The notes below the pieces were generated by a model. It worked only from the letters and a program-made list of their open reading frames with translations. It was not told the DNA's origin and searched no databases. DNA of 64,000 bases from Paenibacillus sp. BJ-4. Lineage in GTDB: Bacteria; Bacillota; Bacilli; Paenibacillales; Paenibacillaceae. Of the stretch, positions 17,965 through 27,123 are shown one piece after another (positions within the stretch are counted from its first letter, which is position 1; each line of letters begins with the position of its first letter). The DNA is taken from NCBI RefSeq assembly GCF_020404765.1, contig NZ_JAIVEM010000006.1, positions 310,001-374,000 on the forward strand. Direction: 5' to 3'. The position numbers and the translations under genes were made by a program.

Positions 17965-19449
17965 ATGTTCCAGGATTTCAAGCTCGTCAGTGACCGTCCG
18001 GTCTCGATACAAGTAAAAGAATACGTCAATCGTTTAATTATAAAAGGGGCGCTTCAGGCGGATCAGAAGCTGCCCTCCACACGAGAAATGAGCGTTCTGC
18101 TTAAGGTGAGCCGCAATACAGTCATTGCAGCCTATGAAGGCTTGGAGGATGACGGATTTACGTATGCGATTCCCGGAAAGGGTAGTTATGTGGCCGCAAT
18201 GGTGAGCCAGTCGGATGTAGATAACGAAGGGTCTGACAGCTCTGCCACCTGGGAGATCGACTGGAAGACAAGAATGAACGAGTATGCTGTATCGGCTGTT
18301 GATCTGGATATGATGAAGCAGGGCATTCGTGCCCAAAAAGGAACTATCTCGTTTACAAGCATCGCTCCGGATGAGCAGCTGTTTGATCTGGGGGATGTAA
18401 GGCGAGCCTTTATGGACCGGATGGCAATCGAAGGGCAGGTGCTGCTCAACTACGGCTATGCCAAGGGCTACAAGCCGCTGATTGATTACCTGATGCATTA
18501 TATGGAGAACAAGGGCGTCGATATAAGCGGCAAGGATATGCTGATTACAGGCGGGTTTACAGAAGGCTTTGACATTGTGCTGTCGGCTTTACGCCCTTCT
18601 GGACGCCGCGGAGCAGCAATTTGTGAAAATCCGACCCATTACACAGCGATCAAAAATTTGAAGCTGCAAGGATTTGAGATTACCGGTATTCCGATGGAGC
18701 GTGACGGTATTGATGTGGAGTGGCTAGAAGCGGTACTGCAGACCAATAGCTTCGATCTGGCCTATTTGACTCCTTCCTATCACAATCCGACAGGCATTGT
18801 CATGTCGCCAGCAAAGCGCAGCGCCGTTATGAAATTAATGATGCGCTATCAAATCCCGATAATCGAGGATGGATTTAATGAGGAGCTGCGCTATTCGGGA
18901 GCGCATGTTGCGCCCTTAATAGCGTCAGCAGGGCATGGGAACGGAGTAATCTATATTGGCAGCTTCTCCAAGGTGCTGTTCCCTGGATTGCGAGTAGGCT
19001 GGGTACTTGGGGACCGAGCGCTGATTGATACTTTGGAAAGCATTAAGCGTGCGCGCACCATTCATACCTCAACAATCGATCAATCGATTTTATACCAATA
19101 TATGCTTAATGGAAATTTCGATAAACATGTAAAAAAAGCACGTACAGAGTATAAGCGCAAATATGAGCTGACAAAGGCATGCTGTGAAGCACATCTTCCT
19201 GAGACGCAGGTGTCTGGTGACGGGGGCTTGCATTTGTTCCTTACCTTCCCGGCAGGCGTGAATACACGCCAACTGCTAGAAGATTGCACAGAACAGGGCG
19301 TCATTTTTACACCGGGAGACAGGTTTTTTATTCAAGAAGGCGAAGGGACGAATACATTGCGGCTTGGTTTTTCACGAGTAACGGATGAAAATATCGAACG
19401 GGGTATTCAAATAATAGGTAAACAGGCGCGTAGCTTTCCTAAGACATAA
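17965..19449 (+). CDS. MocR/GabR-family regulator (GntR HTH plus aminotransferase fold), DdlR-like
   Basis: 494 residues: an N-terminal GntR winged helix (residues about 10-80, LPSTREMSVLLKVSRNTVI) fused to a fold-type I aminotransferase domain with the PLP lysine in GSFSKVLFPGLRVGW near residue 336. Such proteins use PLP as a ligand to regulate a neighbouring gene rather than as a catalyst. The next gene is a D-Ala-D-Ala ligase. This matches DdlR of Brevibacillus brevis, a MocR regulator of ddl, so I infer control of the two genes downstream. ATG 17,965 has GGAGGCGATGAAGG just upstream. Confidence 0.88.
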   Translation: MFQDFKLVSDRPVSIQVKEYVNRLIIKGALQADQKLPSTREMSVLLKVSRNTVIAAYEGLEDDGFTYAIPGKGSYVAAMVSQSDVDNEGSDSSATWEIDWKTRMNEYAVSAVDLDMMKQGIRAQKGTISFTSIAPDEQLFDLGDVRRAFMDRMAIEGQVLLNYGYAKGYKPLIDYLMHYMENKGVDISGKDMLITGGFTEGFDIVLSALRPSGRRGAAICENPTHYTAIKNLKLQGFEITGIPMERDGIDVEWLEAVLQTNSFDLAYLTPSYHNPTGIVMSPAKRSAVMKLMMRYQIPIIEDGFNEELRYSGAHVAPLIASAGHGNGVIYIGSFSKVLFPGLRVGWVLGDRALIDTLESIKRARTIHTSTIDQSILYQYMLNGNFDKHVKKARTEYKRKYELTKACCEAHLPETQVSGDGGLHLFLTFPAGVNTRQLLEDCTEQGVIFTPGDRFFIQEGEGTNTLRLGFSRVTDENIERGIQIIGKQARSFPKT

Positions 19450-19555
19450 GGATTAAGAAAAGAGCTATAGAGATGAAATATTGTTCTGGAGAAGCACCAG
19501 CGATCGGAAGAACAATCCGTATCCACATAATGATTTTGAAGAAAAATGAGGTGTC

Positions 19556-20488
19556 ATGATGAAAATTGGCGTTATTATGGGTGGTATTTCCTCTGAGCGT
19601 GAGATTTCTCTGCAAACAGGTCAGGAGATGATCAATCATTTGGATCGCAGCCGTTATGAAGTGATTCCCATTGTGATCGAGCAGCGAGCGGATTTAATCG
19701 TGCAGGTCCAGCAGGCAGGCATCGATATCGCGCTGCTGGCACTGCATGGTCAGTATGGCGAGGACGGTACGGTGCAGGGAGCGCTGGAAACGCTGGGCAT
19801 TCCGTATACAGGCAGCGGTGTCTTGGCAAGCAGCTTATGCATGAATAAGCAGTTGTCCAAGACGCTGCTGAAGGCAACGGGTGTGCATACGCCTGCAGGT
19901 CTTTGCTGGCAGGGGATGGACGATTATGATCCGCAGGTGGTGGAGCGTCTGGGCTACCCGGTTATTGTGAAGCCGAATACGGGGGGATCAAGCATTGGTA
20001 TCCAGCTTGTACAGAATGAGAAGGAGCTGCTGCCGGCTGTTCAGGAGGCTTGCAGCTTGGATCAAGCGATCTTGATTGAGCCCTATTATAAAGGGACGGA
20101 GATTACCTGCTCGATCTTAGACGGCGAGGTATTGCCGATTATTAGTATTAGCTCCGCTCGTTCGAAGTGGTTCGACTACAAAGCGAAATATGAGGTCGGT
20201 GGTGCTAAGGAGGAGGTGATCGAGCTTCCTCCCGTTATTGAGCAACGTGTGCGCGAGGCGGCACTGGCCAGCTACCGACTGCTGCAATGCAAGGTCTATG
20301 CAAGGGTCGATATGATTTTGCGTCAGGATAGGCCTTACGTGCTGGAAGTGAACACATTACCGGGAATGACCGCCAACAGCCTGCTTCCGAAGAGTGCGGC
20401 AGCTGCGGGTATAACCTTTTCACAACTGCTGGACCATATTATTGCCATCTCGCTCCATGAGCGGAAACAGGAATGGGGGATGGCGTAA
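19556..20488 (+). CDS. ddl: D-alanine--D-alanine ligase
   Basis: ATP-grasp ligase joining two D-Ala for peptidoglycan, 310 residues, normal for Ddl. Seen: MGGISSEREISLQTG at the N terminus, the ATP-binding KPNTGGSSIG, the omega-loop DYKAKYEVGG with the Tyr/Lys pattern of D-Ala ligases rather than the VanA-type His, and EVNTLPGMTANSLLP at the C terminus. Downstream of the mocR gene by 106 bases and followed after one base by an aminotransferase. The gap to mocR holds a perfect 8-bp inverted repeat (ATTGTTCT 19,490 / AGAACAAT 19,509). Probably an extra copy, because housekeeping ddl is usually elsewhere. Confidence 0.9.
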   Translation: MMKIGVIMGGISSEREISLQTGQEMINHLDRSRYEVIPIVIEQRADLIVQVQQAGIDIALLALHGQYGEDGTVQGALETLGIPYTGSGVLASSLCMNKQLSKTLLKATGVHTPAGLCWQGMDDYDPQVVERLGYPVIVKPNTGGSSIGIQLVQNEKELLPAVQEACSLDQAILIEPYYKGTEITCSILDGEVLPIISISSARSKWFDYKAKYEVGGAKEEVIELPPVIEQRVREAALASYRLLQCKVYARVDMILRQDRPYVLEVNTLPGMTANSLLPKSAAAAGITFSQLLDHIIAISLHERKQEWGMA

Positions 20489-20489
20489 T

Positions 20490-21680
20490 ATGTTTATTGA
20501 AAAGGGTATAGGGCGGTTTGTATCCTCGCGTGTACGGGATATTCGGCCATCGGGAATTCGCGCTTTTTTTGATCTGAATGCAGCAGGCGGAGAAGGAGAT
20601 ATAATCGCCCTTGGGGTCGGAGAGCCTGATTTCATTACACCGGAAAAGGTACGTGAAGCTTGCATTCAGGCATTGCGTGAAGGGCAGACGAAATATACTT
20701 CAAATGCCGGCTTAATGGAGCTGCGCGAGGAGATCTCTGCTTATTTTTCCGGCAGCTTTGCGCTTTCTTATGACCCCGAGCAGGAAATGATCGTGACGGT
20801 GGGAAGCAGTGAAGCCGTCGACCTGGCACTGCGGGCAGTAATAGATCCGGGTGACGAGGTGCTGATTCCGGCCCCAAGCTATATTGCCTATGAACCAATT
20901 ACCCATCTGCATGGCGGTAAAATTATAGAGGTAGCGGCTACGGCAGAGGAGCAGTTCAAGCTGACCCCGCAAGCGCTGCAAGCGGCAATTACGCCTCATT
21001 CTAAGGCTTTAATGATCAATTATCCGTGCAATCCGACCGGAACAGTTATGACGGAGCAGGATTGGTTGCCGATTGCAGAGCTTATTATCCAACATAATCT
21101 GGTCGTCATTTCGGATGAAGTGTATGCCGAGCTGACTTACGGGAGAAAGCATGTCAGTATCGCTTCCTTGCCGGGCATGAAGGAGCGTACGATTGTCATC
21201 AGCGGTTTTTCCAAAGCATTTGCGATGACAGGCTGGCGGGTGGGCTATGCGTGCGGTCCGCGTGAGCTGATTGCCGGCATGCTGAAAATCCACCAGTACA
21301 CAGCCATGTGTGCGCCCACCATTGCACAGATTGCCGCGCTCGAATCATTGCGTCATGGCTTGGCTGCCAAGGATGAGATGATGGCGAGTTACAATGAACG
21401 CCGCAAGCTGTTTGTGGCCGGCTTGAATGCAATCGGGCTTGCCTGTCACGAGCCTGAGGGGGCTTTCTATGCCTTCCCTTCAATTACTTCTACTGGCATG
21501 TCATCTGAGCAGTTTGCACTTCGAATGCTGAAAGAAGCGAAGGTGGCGCTCGTACCGGGACATGTATTCGGATCAGGCGGAGAGGGCTTTATTCGCTGCT
21601 CATATGCAGCCTCGCTCGTCGATTTGGAGAAGGCGCTGGGGCGGATGGGAAGGTTTATGCAGGTAATGCAGCCGGTATGA
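20490..21680 (+). CDS. Class I/II PLP aminotransferase
   Basis: 396 residues from ATG 20,490, one base after the ddl stop; an upstream in-frame ATG at 20,442 lies inside ddl and is less likely. Fold-type I aminotransferase of the aspartate/PatA group: SDEVYAELTYG with the PLP Asp, SGFSKAFAMTGWRVGY with the PLP lysine, and a C-terminal RCSYAASLVDLEKAL with the substrate-carboxylate Arg. The substrate cannot be read from sequence. Its place beside ddl suggests alanine or D-amino acid supply for the wall, though this fold normally handles L-amino acids. Confidence 0.85.
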   Translation: MFIEKGIGRFVSSRVRDIRPSGIRAFFDLNAAGGEGDIIALGVGEPDFITPEKVREACIQALREGQTKYTSNAGLMELREEISAYFSGSFALSYDPEQEMIVTVGSSEAVDLALRAVIDPGDEVLIPAPSYIAYEPITHLHGGKIIEVAATAEEQFKLTPQALQAAITPHSKALMINYPCNPTGTVMTEQDWLPIAELIIQHNLVVISDEVYAELTYGRKHVSIASLPGMKERTIVISGFSKAFAMTGWRVGYACGPRELIAGMLKIHQYTAMCAPTIAQIAALESLRHGLAAKDEMMASYNERRKLFVAGLNAIGLACHEPEGAFYAFPSITSTGMSSEQFALRMLKEAKVALVPGHVFGSGGEGFIRCSYAASLVDLEKALGRMGRFMQVMQPV

Positions 21681-21993
21681 TGAACAGGGTTAATAACTCA
21701 AATTTTGCCGAACGTCTTCATAAAATATTTTACAGATACCTTTATGATTTTCGAAAACATAAGTATTTTTCTCATTAATGTAGTGGATATTTCCGAATGT
21801 ATATACATCCAAAGCCGGAACGTTCAGCTTAGGTGTTAACTGGTGGGACCCTACTTTTAAATGCGCTATCGATGAATTAAATATATTCGAATGTGCGCTG
21901 TCTCTTCACAGGTGGTAGAACTGGCAGAGTTGAAATAAGTTCAGGCAGGTATTTGCTGCTATGGCAAAGTAATTTTTTGAAAGCGATCTGTTC
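21681..21993. other. Gap between aminotransferase gene and leader 3
   Basis: About 310 bases without a reading frame I would call. It is AT-rich, with no clear terminator and no recognisable cas remnant. Confidence 0.4.
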
Positions 21994-22175
21994 AGGTGCG
22001 AATGTGAAGCTCACATGAATTCCCCGGGGGATTCGCACCTCAGATTTTGTCGATAGCGTGTCGAATGTGAACAAGTTGTAAATGATCGTAAGGGGATGAG
22101 GTAATAATAGATGCGTTTTTGCTGAAATAACGCTAGAATATTACTTAAATAGGGGAGATTAGACCCATTTTCGCT
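21994..22175 (+). promoter_or_regulatory. CRISPR leader 3 (diverged)
   Basis: It keeps the inverted repeat AGGTGCGAA (21,994-22,002) / TTCGCACCT (22,032-22,040), but the rest differs strongly from leaders 1 and 2 apart from the final CATTTTCGCT before the first repeat. Confidence 0.7.
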
Positions 22176-22811
22176 GTCGCACTCTATATGAGTGCGTGGA
22201 TTGAAATCGGCACGGACACCAGCTCCGCACTCCAGGTTGCTCCGTCGCACTCTATATGAGTGCGTGGATTGAAATATACGAAGGGCAGCGTTTTGAATCA
22301 GACTATCTTTGTCGCACTCTATATGAGTGCGTGGATTGAAATAATTAATTAAGACATTTCCAGAAGCCCTGACTAGTCGCACTCTATATGAGTGCGTGGA
22401 TTGAAATGATTTGCTTAAAAGGGCCATCCAAAGGAATCGGAGTCGCACTCTATATGAGTGCGTGGATTGAAATCACCAAACCGTATCAATAATCATCATT
22501 GTCTTTCACGTCGCACTCTATATGAGTGCGTGGATTGAAATCATTAAGTTCATCATCTTTGCCAAAATAATTTTCGCGTCGCACTCTATATGAGTGCGTG
22601 GATTGAAATGAAGACTCTAAGCATCGCACTGTTAATGACAAAAGTCGTACTCTATATGAGTGCGTGGATTGAAATTGGAGGCTCTTGCACCCCTTAAAGG
22701 GTTCACTAGAGTCGGACTCTATATGAGTACGTGGATTGAAATTTTTGGCAATCACAAGTCACATTTGATAATCGGCCTGTCGTACTCTGTATGGAGTGTG
22801 TGGATTGGAAT
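22176..22811 (+). CRISPR. CRISPR array 3, 10 repeats, TATAT-loop variant
   Basis: Repeats start at 22,176, 22,244, 22,311, 22,376, 22,442, 22,510, 22,578, 22,644, 22,711 and 22,779. The first seven are identical to array 2 repeats. The last three decay progressively: GTCGTACTC, then GTCGGACTC with GAGTAC, then a 33-base form with TATGGAGTGTG. Nine spacers of 33-36 bases. The graded decay at the right end marks the oldest repeats. Confidence 0.97.
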
Positions 22812-22832
22812 GGAAAGCTTACTTATTTTATA

Positions 22833-23015
22833 AGGTGCGAATGTGAAGCTCACATAAAAACCCCAGGTTCTTCGCACCTCGAAAAATGTCGAAAAATATT
22901 AAATTTGCTATTTATCCGTAAAAGTCAATAGCTGATCCAAGCTTATTTGGAATCATTTTTTGCGATAATGTTGTGGGATTGATATCATTAGGGTATGAAT
23001 TGCTGCATTTTCGCT
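22833..23015 (+). promoter_or_regulatory. CRISPR leader 4
   Basis: Inverted repeat AGGTGCGAA (22,833-22,841) / TTCGCACCT (22,871-22,879), then a tract clearly related to leaders 1 and 2 (AAAAGTCAATAG.TGATCCAAG, TTGATATCATTAGGGTAT). It begins only 21 bases after the last relic repeat of array 3. Confidence 0.8.
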
Positions 23016-23856
23016 GTCGCACTCCATGTGAGTGCGTGGATTGAAATTTGAGCGGGCATAACTATATAACGATCCAGATACAGTCGCACTCCATGTGAGT
23101 GCGTGGATTGAAATACGTCTTTACCTTCCGGTACACTTGCGGAGCTGCGGAGTCGCACTCCATGTGAGTGCGTGGATTGAAATATTGTGAAGCAGGGTAT
23201 TTCGTGGGGCGTGAGGCGTCGCACTCCATGTGAGTGCGTGGATTGAAATTCACGATTAAGTATTCAAAACATAGTAGTCTAAAGTCGCACTCCATGTGAG
23301 TGCGTGGATTGAAATACTGCGTAGATCAAAATATTGCTTTTCGTCGTTTTGGTCGCACTCCATGTGAGTGCGTGGATTGAAATATTAAAGGAGTGACTCC
23401 CGGTGAAGAGCATCCAGGTGGTCGCACTCCATGTGAGTGCGTGGATTGAAATATTAAGTCTAAAGAAGAATTGTATGGGAAGACACAGCCGTCGCACTCC
23501 ATGTGAGTGCGTGGATTGAAATTTTAGTAGAACTATCTTTTAACAAAACCATTTGCAACGTCGCACTCCATGTGAGTGCGTGGATTGAAATAGCACATAC
23601 TCCCCGTGATATGTGGAAATTTGCGTCGCACTCCATGTGAGTGCGTGGATTGAAATATCTGATGTACCTATAAATTCGCCATTGATATAGTAGTCGCACT
23701 CCATGTGAGTGCGTGGATTAAAATCGACAGGATGGTGCAACGAATGAAGAACGGAAAGGTCGCACTCCATGTGAGTGCGTGGATTGAAATTCATTCCCGC
23801 AATACCAAACTCCCTTAAAGGTGAGTCGCACTCCATGTGAGTGCGTGAATTGAAAT
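23016..23856 (+). CRISPR. CRISPR array 4, 13 repeats, CATGT-loop variant
   Basis: Repeats start at 23,016, 23,083, 23,152, 23,218, 23,284, 23,352, 23,421, 23,491, 23,560, 23,625, 23,693 (G-to-A, ends GGATTAAAAT), 23,759 and 23,825 (ends GTGAATTGAAAT). Twelve spacers of 33-38 bases. The stem is the same as in the other arrays; the loop is CATGT. Little decay, so this looks like the youngest or best kept array. Confidence 0.97.
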
Positions 23857-23916
23857 TGACTATCAGATCCCGTAGACTTACCGTCCATAGGGTTATTTTA
23901 CGCTTTGTGATATAAG

Positions 23917-24003
23917 ATGAGTGCTATGGGTATCTATGCAATTTTGATAGGAATTGTGACTGGAGAAATAATCAACTTCGTATTATCAAAGCGAGAGAAA
24001 TGA
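23917..24003 (+). CDS. Candidate 28-residue hydrophobic peptide, type I toxin-like
   Basis: MSAMGIYAILIGIVTGEI is a hydrophobic helix, followed by INFVLSKREK with a basic tail; the whole peptide is 28 residues. The layout (one short membrane helix, charged C terminus, own strong terminator 10 bases after the stop) resembles Fst/Ldr-type toxins of type I toxin-antitoxin loci. The ribosome site is weak, and I cannot see the antisense antitoxin promoter directly. It sits just past array 4. It could also be a chance frame. Confidence 0.35.
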   Translation: MSAMGIYAILIGIVTGEIINFVLSKREK

Positions 24004-24013
24004 ACTTATGCAT

Positions 24014-24043
24014 CCCTTGATTGATCAAAATCAGGGGATTTTT
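24014..24043 (+). terminator. Terminator after the small peptide
   Basis: CCCTTGATT (24,014-24,022), 6-base loop, AATCAGGGG (24,029-24,037) with one G-T pair, then ATTTTT. Confidence 0.7.
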
Positions 24044-24252
24044 CATTAAATTAAAAAAGTCATAGAATTTCTACCTGCAACCTCTACATCATTTACTGGT
24101 GGTAATGTATATGGGAAAATGAAATAGTCATGTCAACATTGTGAAATCTTTTATTTAGGCAATCCAATTCTACTTTTGCTACTCGTTTCACAATCTCCCC
24201 TTATGTGTGAGTTATGCAATTTATTTATTACAAACATTAGTTGCATAATATA

Positions 24253-24281
24253 TTGACAGATGGTTAATTTTGGAGAAGAAT
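24253..24281 (+). promoter_or_regulatory. Promoter of the HTH-TPR gene
   Basis: TTGACA at 24,253, 17-base spacer, AAGAAT at 24,276. The -35 is perfect and the -10 is weak. It lies 34-62 bases before the gene start. Confidence 0.5.
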
Positions 24282-24314
24282 AAAGTATGTTTTTTACAAT
24301 AATGGGATTTTTAT

Positions 24315-25730
24315 GTGAAGGGTGGTTATGACTTGAAGCATACACCTACGATTTCGGCAGAGTTTGAAGCTTATCTAACACAAAATGACATGACATTGGC
24401 TCAATTTGCGGAATATTCAGGTGTTCATCAAAGAACGCTTAGTAATTGGGTTACTCAGCATCGTCCTGTTTCCGTACAGCAGCTAGACCGAATCACTGTG
24501 GCTATGGGTTTACCGGAAGGCTACTTCTACGACTTGTACATAGAAAACTACATTATCGAACGTTCCCCCAATATGCGCCGAATTGAGCCGTTGTTATATC
24601 GTTGTGCGGAGCTGGACAAGCTGGATGCGATCCGACGAATCGTTGGACAAATCATGGACAAGCTGATGTATTCGCCCAGACTATTTGACATTGCAGAAAC
24701 ATTATTTGCACAGGGGCAACATGCCGCCGCACTGCTGCTCTATGAGAGTGTAGCAGAAGGGGAGAAGTACCAGCATTCCGAGCGCTTGGCAGTCTGTCAG
24801 TATCGTATGTTCACCATTCAAGTTGGAGACGATCAAAGCCGCAATCTCAGGGCAGCTACGCTATTTGAAGCTTTTGTTGAGCGTCTGGACGAAATAGAGC
24901 AACTTGATGCATTAAAGGATTTGGCTAACGTGTATAGGTCCTTGCGTAAATGGGACAGGTTGGATGAAACCGCGAGAAAAATGAGGGAGAAAGCAAAAGT
25001 CCAGTATTCGATGAAACATCAACAGAAGAGTCGAGAGCGCAATCAGTCTTCTAAGAAGTTAAGTCGTCCCATGTTTGTGTACATCACCTATGCTGACCTG
25101 TTGTTGACAGGTGTCTGTGAGGCTCAAGGCGATTATCAACAAGCTCTGCAATATACATACGCCTACGCTAATTTAGATTGGGTCAAAGAGACTGATGAGG
25201 AAACCCAACACTGGGTTAACTTATTCAAGCACTGGGCAGAAGGTAATATTTACACATACAAACTTTTATCTGGAGATGTAGGTGTGCTAAACGATTATGT
25301 TAAATATATTACTGTGTAGTCAGATACCACTGAAAAAGAAATGGTTGCAAAACTGCTGAACATTATGATGGCGGCTAACCGATATCAGATTGATGTAGAT
25401 GACATACTTCAGCAGTTTGAAACGGAGATTGATTTTATCACCCAACAGCAGTCATCAGCTGATATGTACAGTCTTCAAGTGGTCCCAGAACAATTAATGC
25501 GTTTTAAATATGAACTGGCTAAATACTACCTCAATAGAGGTAATTACTTATACGGTTTCAGATTCTTACTAGACGTTTTATCTAAATCATTAGCCATTAA
25601 CAAAGAAGCCTTTTTCATTAGCTGCATAAAATTATTTGAGCAGTTCAAACCATTTGCAGACTTTAGATTGTGTACAAAGTATGAGAGTTTAGTTAGAGAA
25701 GGACGAAAAGAAAGATTATTTTATTATTAG
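24315..25730 (+). pseudogene. HTH-TPR (RRNPP-like) regulator split by an in-frame TAG
   Basis: One reading frame of about 470 codons, interrupted only by TAG at 25,317-25,319. Part one: an XRE-type HTH (residues about 15-70, LAQFAEYSGVHQRTLSNWV) and helical TPR-like repeats. Part two, in the same frame, continues the helical repeats (MMAANRYQIDVDDILQQFE, YYLNRGNYLYGF) to 25,730. Full-length relatives in Bacillus and Paenibacillus span both parts. The start is GTG 24,315 or TTG 24,333, the latter better placed after GGGTGG. Either a truncated 334-residue protein is made, or the gene is dead, or the base is a sequencing error. Confidence 0.75.
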
Positions 25731-26090
25731 TAGTGATCAATCATTTTTTAGTGTTGATTCCAAGCTGAATAAATAAAATGTATATGGAAAACGAAGAAGC
25801 AGAATATTGCTGTGTAAGTAAAGAAATCGCTTTTGCCACGGATTTTAACCCACACCTGACTTTATTCAGGAAATACGGAGGAGGTGATAAGGGGAAGCAA
25901 CATCCGACTGCATAGTGAAATAATAGTTGGATTTTAAGTTCAGCTTATGGGAGTCTATTGCATTTTAAATAAACATAAAACGTTAAAAAGTGCCTCTGGA
26001 ATGCTCCAGAAGCATTTTTTTGTCGAGCAAATTTTCGAAAAATCCAAAAGTTTACGTTTTATATTAGGATATGACACAGAAGGGAGAATC
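25731..26090. other. Gap with a doubtful 45-codon frame
   Basis: About 360 bases. A frame from ATG 25,778 to TAG 25,913 (45 codons, starting MYMENEEAEYCC) has no clear ribosome site or signal peptide. It is worth noting only because peptide genes often follow RRNPP-type regulators. Confidence 0.25.
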
Positions 26091-26258
26091 ATGATAATGA
26101 ATACAGGTGTGACTTTACTTCGTGTCGAACGGGCCAGAAAAAGACTGTACCAAGTCCAGAAGAAATACGGATTTTTAACGCATCCCAAAGTGATTGAACA
26201 ATCCATGAAACTGGATGAACTATTGAATCAATACCAAACCTGCAAAATGAAATCTTAG
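26091..26258 (+). CDS. Spo0E-family aspartyl-phosphate phosphatase
   Basis: 55-residue helical hairpin of the Spo0E/YisI/YnzD family, which dephosphorylates Spo0A~P or related response regulators and delays sporulation. Seen: VERARKRLYQVQKKYG, then HPKVIEQSMKLDELLNQY with the family SxxLD motif. The start is ATG 26,091 behind GAAGGGAG; a longer frame upstream lacks the family's sequence. It stands alone between regulators. Confidence 0.8.
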   Translation: MIMNTGVTLLRVERARKRLYQVQKKYGFLTHPKVIEQSMKLDELLNQYQTCKMKS

Positions 26259-26368
26259 CTAATGTGTGTGCATAACGTGCTGCTGAAGGCAGAAAGCGAA
26301 ACCTAATCTCCAAACCCGAACTCCAAAAAAAGTTCTAACTCCTATACTATGAAGAGGTGGTAACGTTG

Positions 26369-26563
26369 ATGAACAAACGAAATCCTGTAACCCCTTTTGG
26401 CTGGAAAATCAAACAAAGGCTAGTCGAAATTCAAATGGATCAGAGAACTTTTTGTGACACCTATCGTGTTCCTGCAAGCCGATTGTCCAATCTCATTCAT
26501 GGAACACGCAAGGCGAAAAAATATAGAAAACAAGTATGTCAATTGCTTGGGATCGAAGAATAA
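26369..26563 (+). CDS. Small XRE/Cro-like HTH protein
   Basis: 64 residues. PFGWKIKQRLVEIQMDQRTF then YRVPASRLSNLIHGTRKA is a complete helix-turn-helix of the Cro/CI type with nothing else attached. ATG 26,369 follows GAGGTGG with good spacing; GTG 26,357 is the longer option. Small proteins of this kind are common in Paenibacillus, and their targets are unknown. Confidence 0.7.
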   Translation: MNKRNPVTPFGWKIKQRLVEIQMDQRTFCDTYRVPASRLSNLIHGTRKAKKYRKQVCQLLGIEE

Positions 26564-26684
26564 CTCTCTCTTTTACAGAAATACAGAACATCCTCATAAT
26601 ATGTAGGCTACAGTGGTAATGGACCCCTTGTTTATTTAAAATAGATTGTACATAGGATGCTTATACAAGGAGTGGATAGGATCG

Positions 26685-27059
26685 ATGGGGATGTTCTCCA
26701 GAATGGCAGAGCAGAAGATTGCCGAGGCGATGGCGAAAGGTGAGTTTGATCATTTGCCGGGAGCGGGCAAGCCACTGGTGATCGAGGATTTATCACATGT
26801 TCCAGAGGAGCTGCGGATGTCGTACAAGCTATTGAAAAATGCGGGCATTTTACCAGAGGAACTTCAGCTGCAAAAGGAATGTGTCCAGCTACGTGATCTG
26901 CTTCACGCTTGCCATGAGGCAGGAGAGCAACAGCGGATCAGTCGCAGGCTGACTGAAAAATCACTTCGTCTCCGCATGCTGCTGGAGGAAAGAGGTCTGA
27001 ATACGTCGTCTGTATTTTATGAATATGAGCCGGCTGTGCGTAAGCGGCTGGGGGAATAG
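26685..27059 (+). CDS. DUF1992 / DnaJ-subfamily C28-like protein
   Basis: 124 residues of the DUF1992 family. The diagnostic segment is MAEQKIAEAMAKGEFDHLPGAGKPL near the N terminus, followed by a helical tail. No J domain is present. Function unknown. ATG 26,685 after AAGGAG; the frame is open further upstream but without a better site. Confidence 0.8.
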   Translation: MGMFSRMAEQKIAEAMAKGEFDHLPGAGKPLVIEDLSHVPEELRMSYKLLKNAGILPEELQLQKECVQLRDLLHACHEAGEQQRISRRLTEKSLRLRMLLEERGLNTSSVFYEYEPAVRKRLGE

Positions 27060-27123
27060 AAGCGAAAGGAGCAGAGGGCGGAATGCCCTTGCCCGTATAC
27101 TTTGATTTCCACGCTTCACCTCA

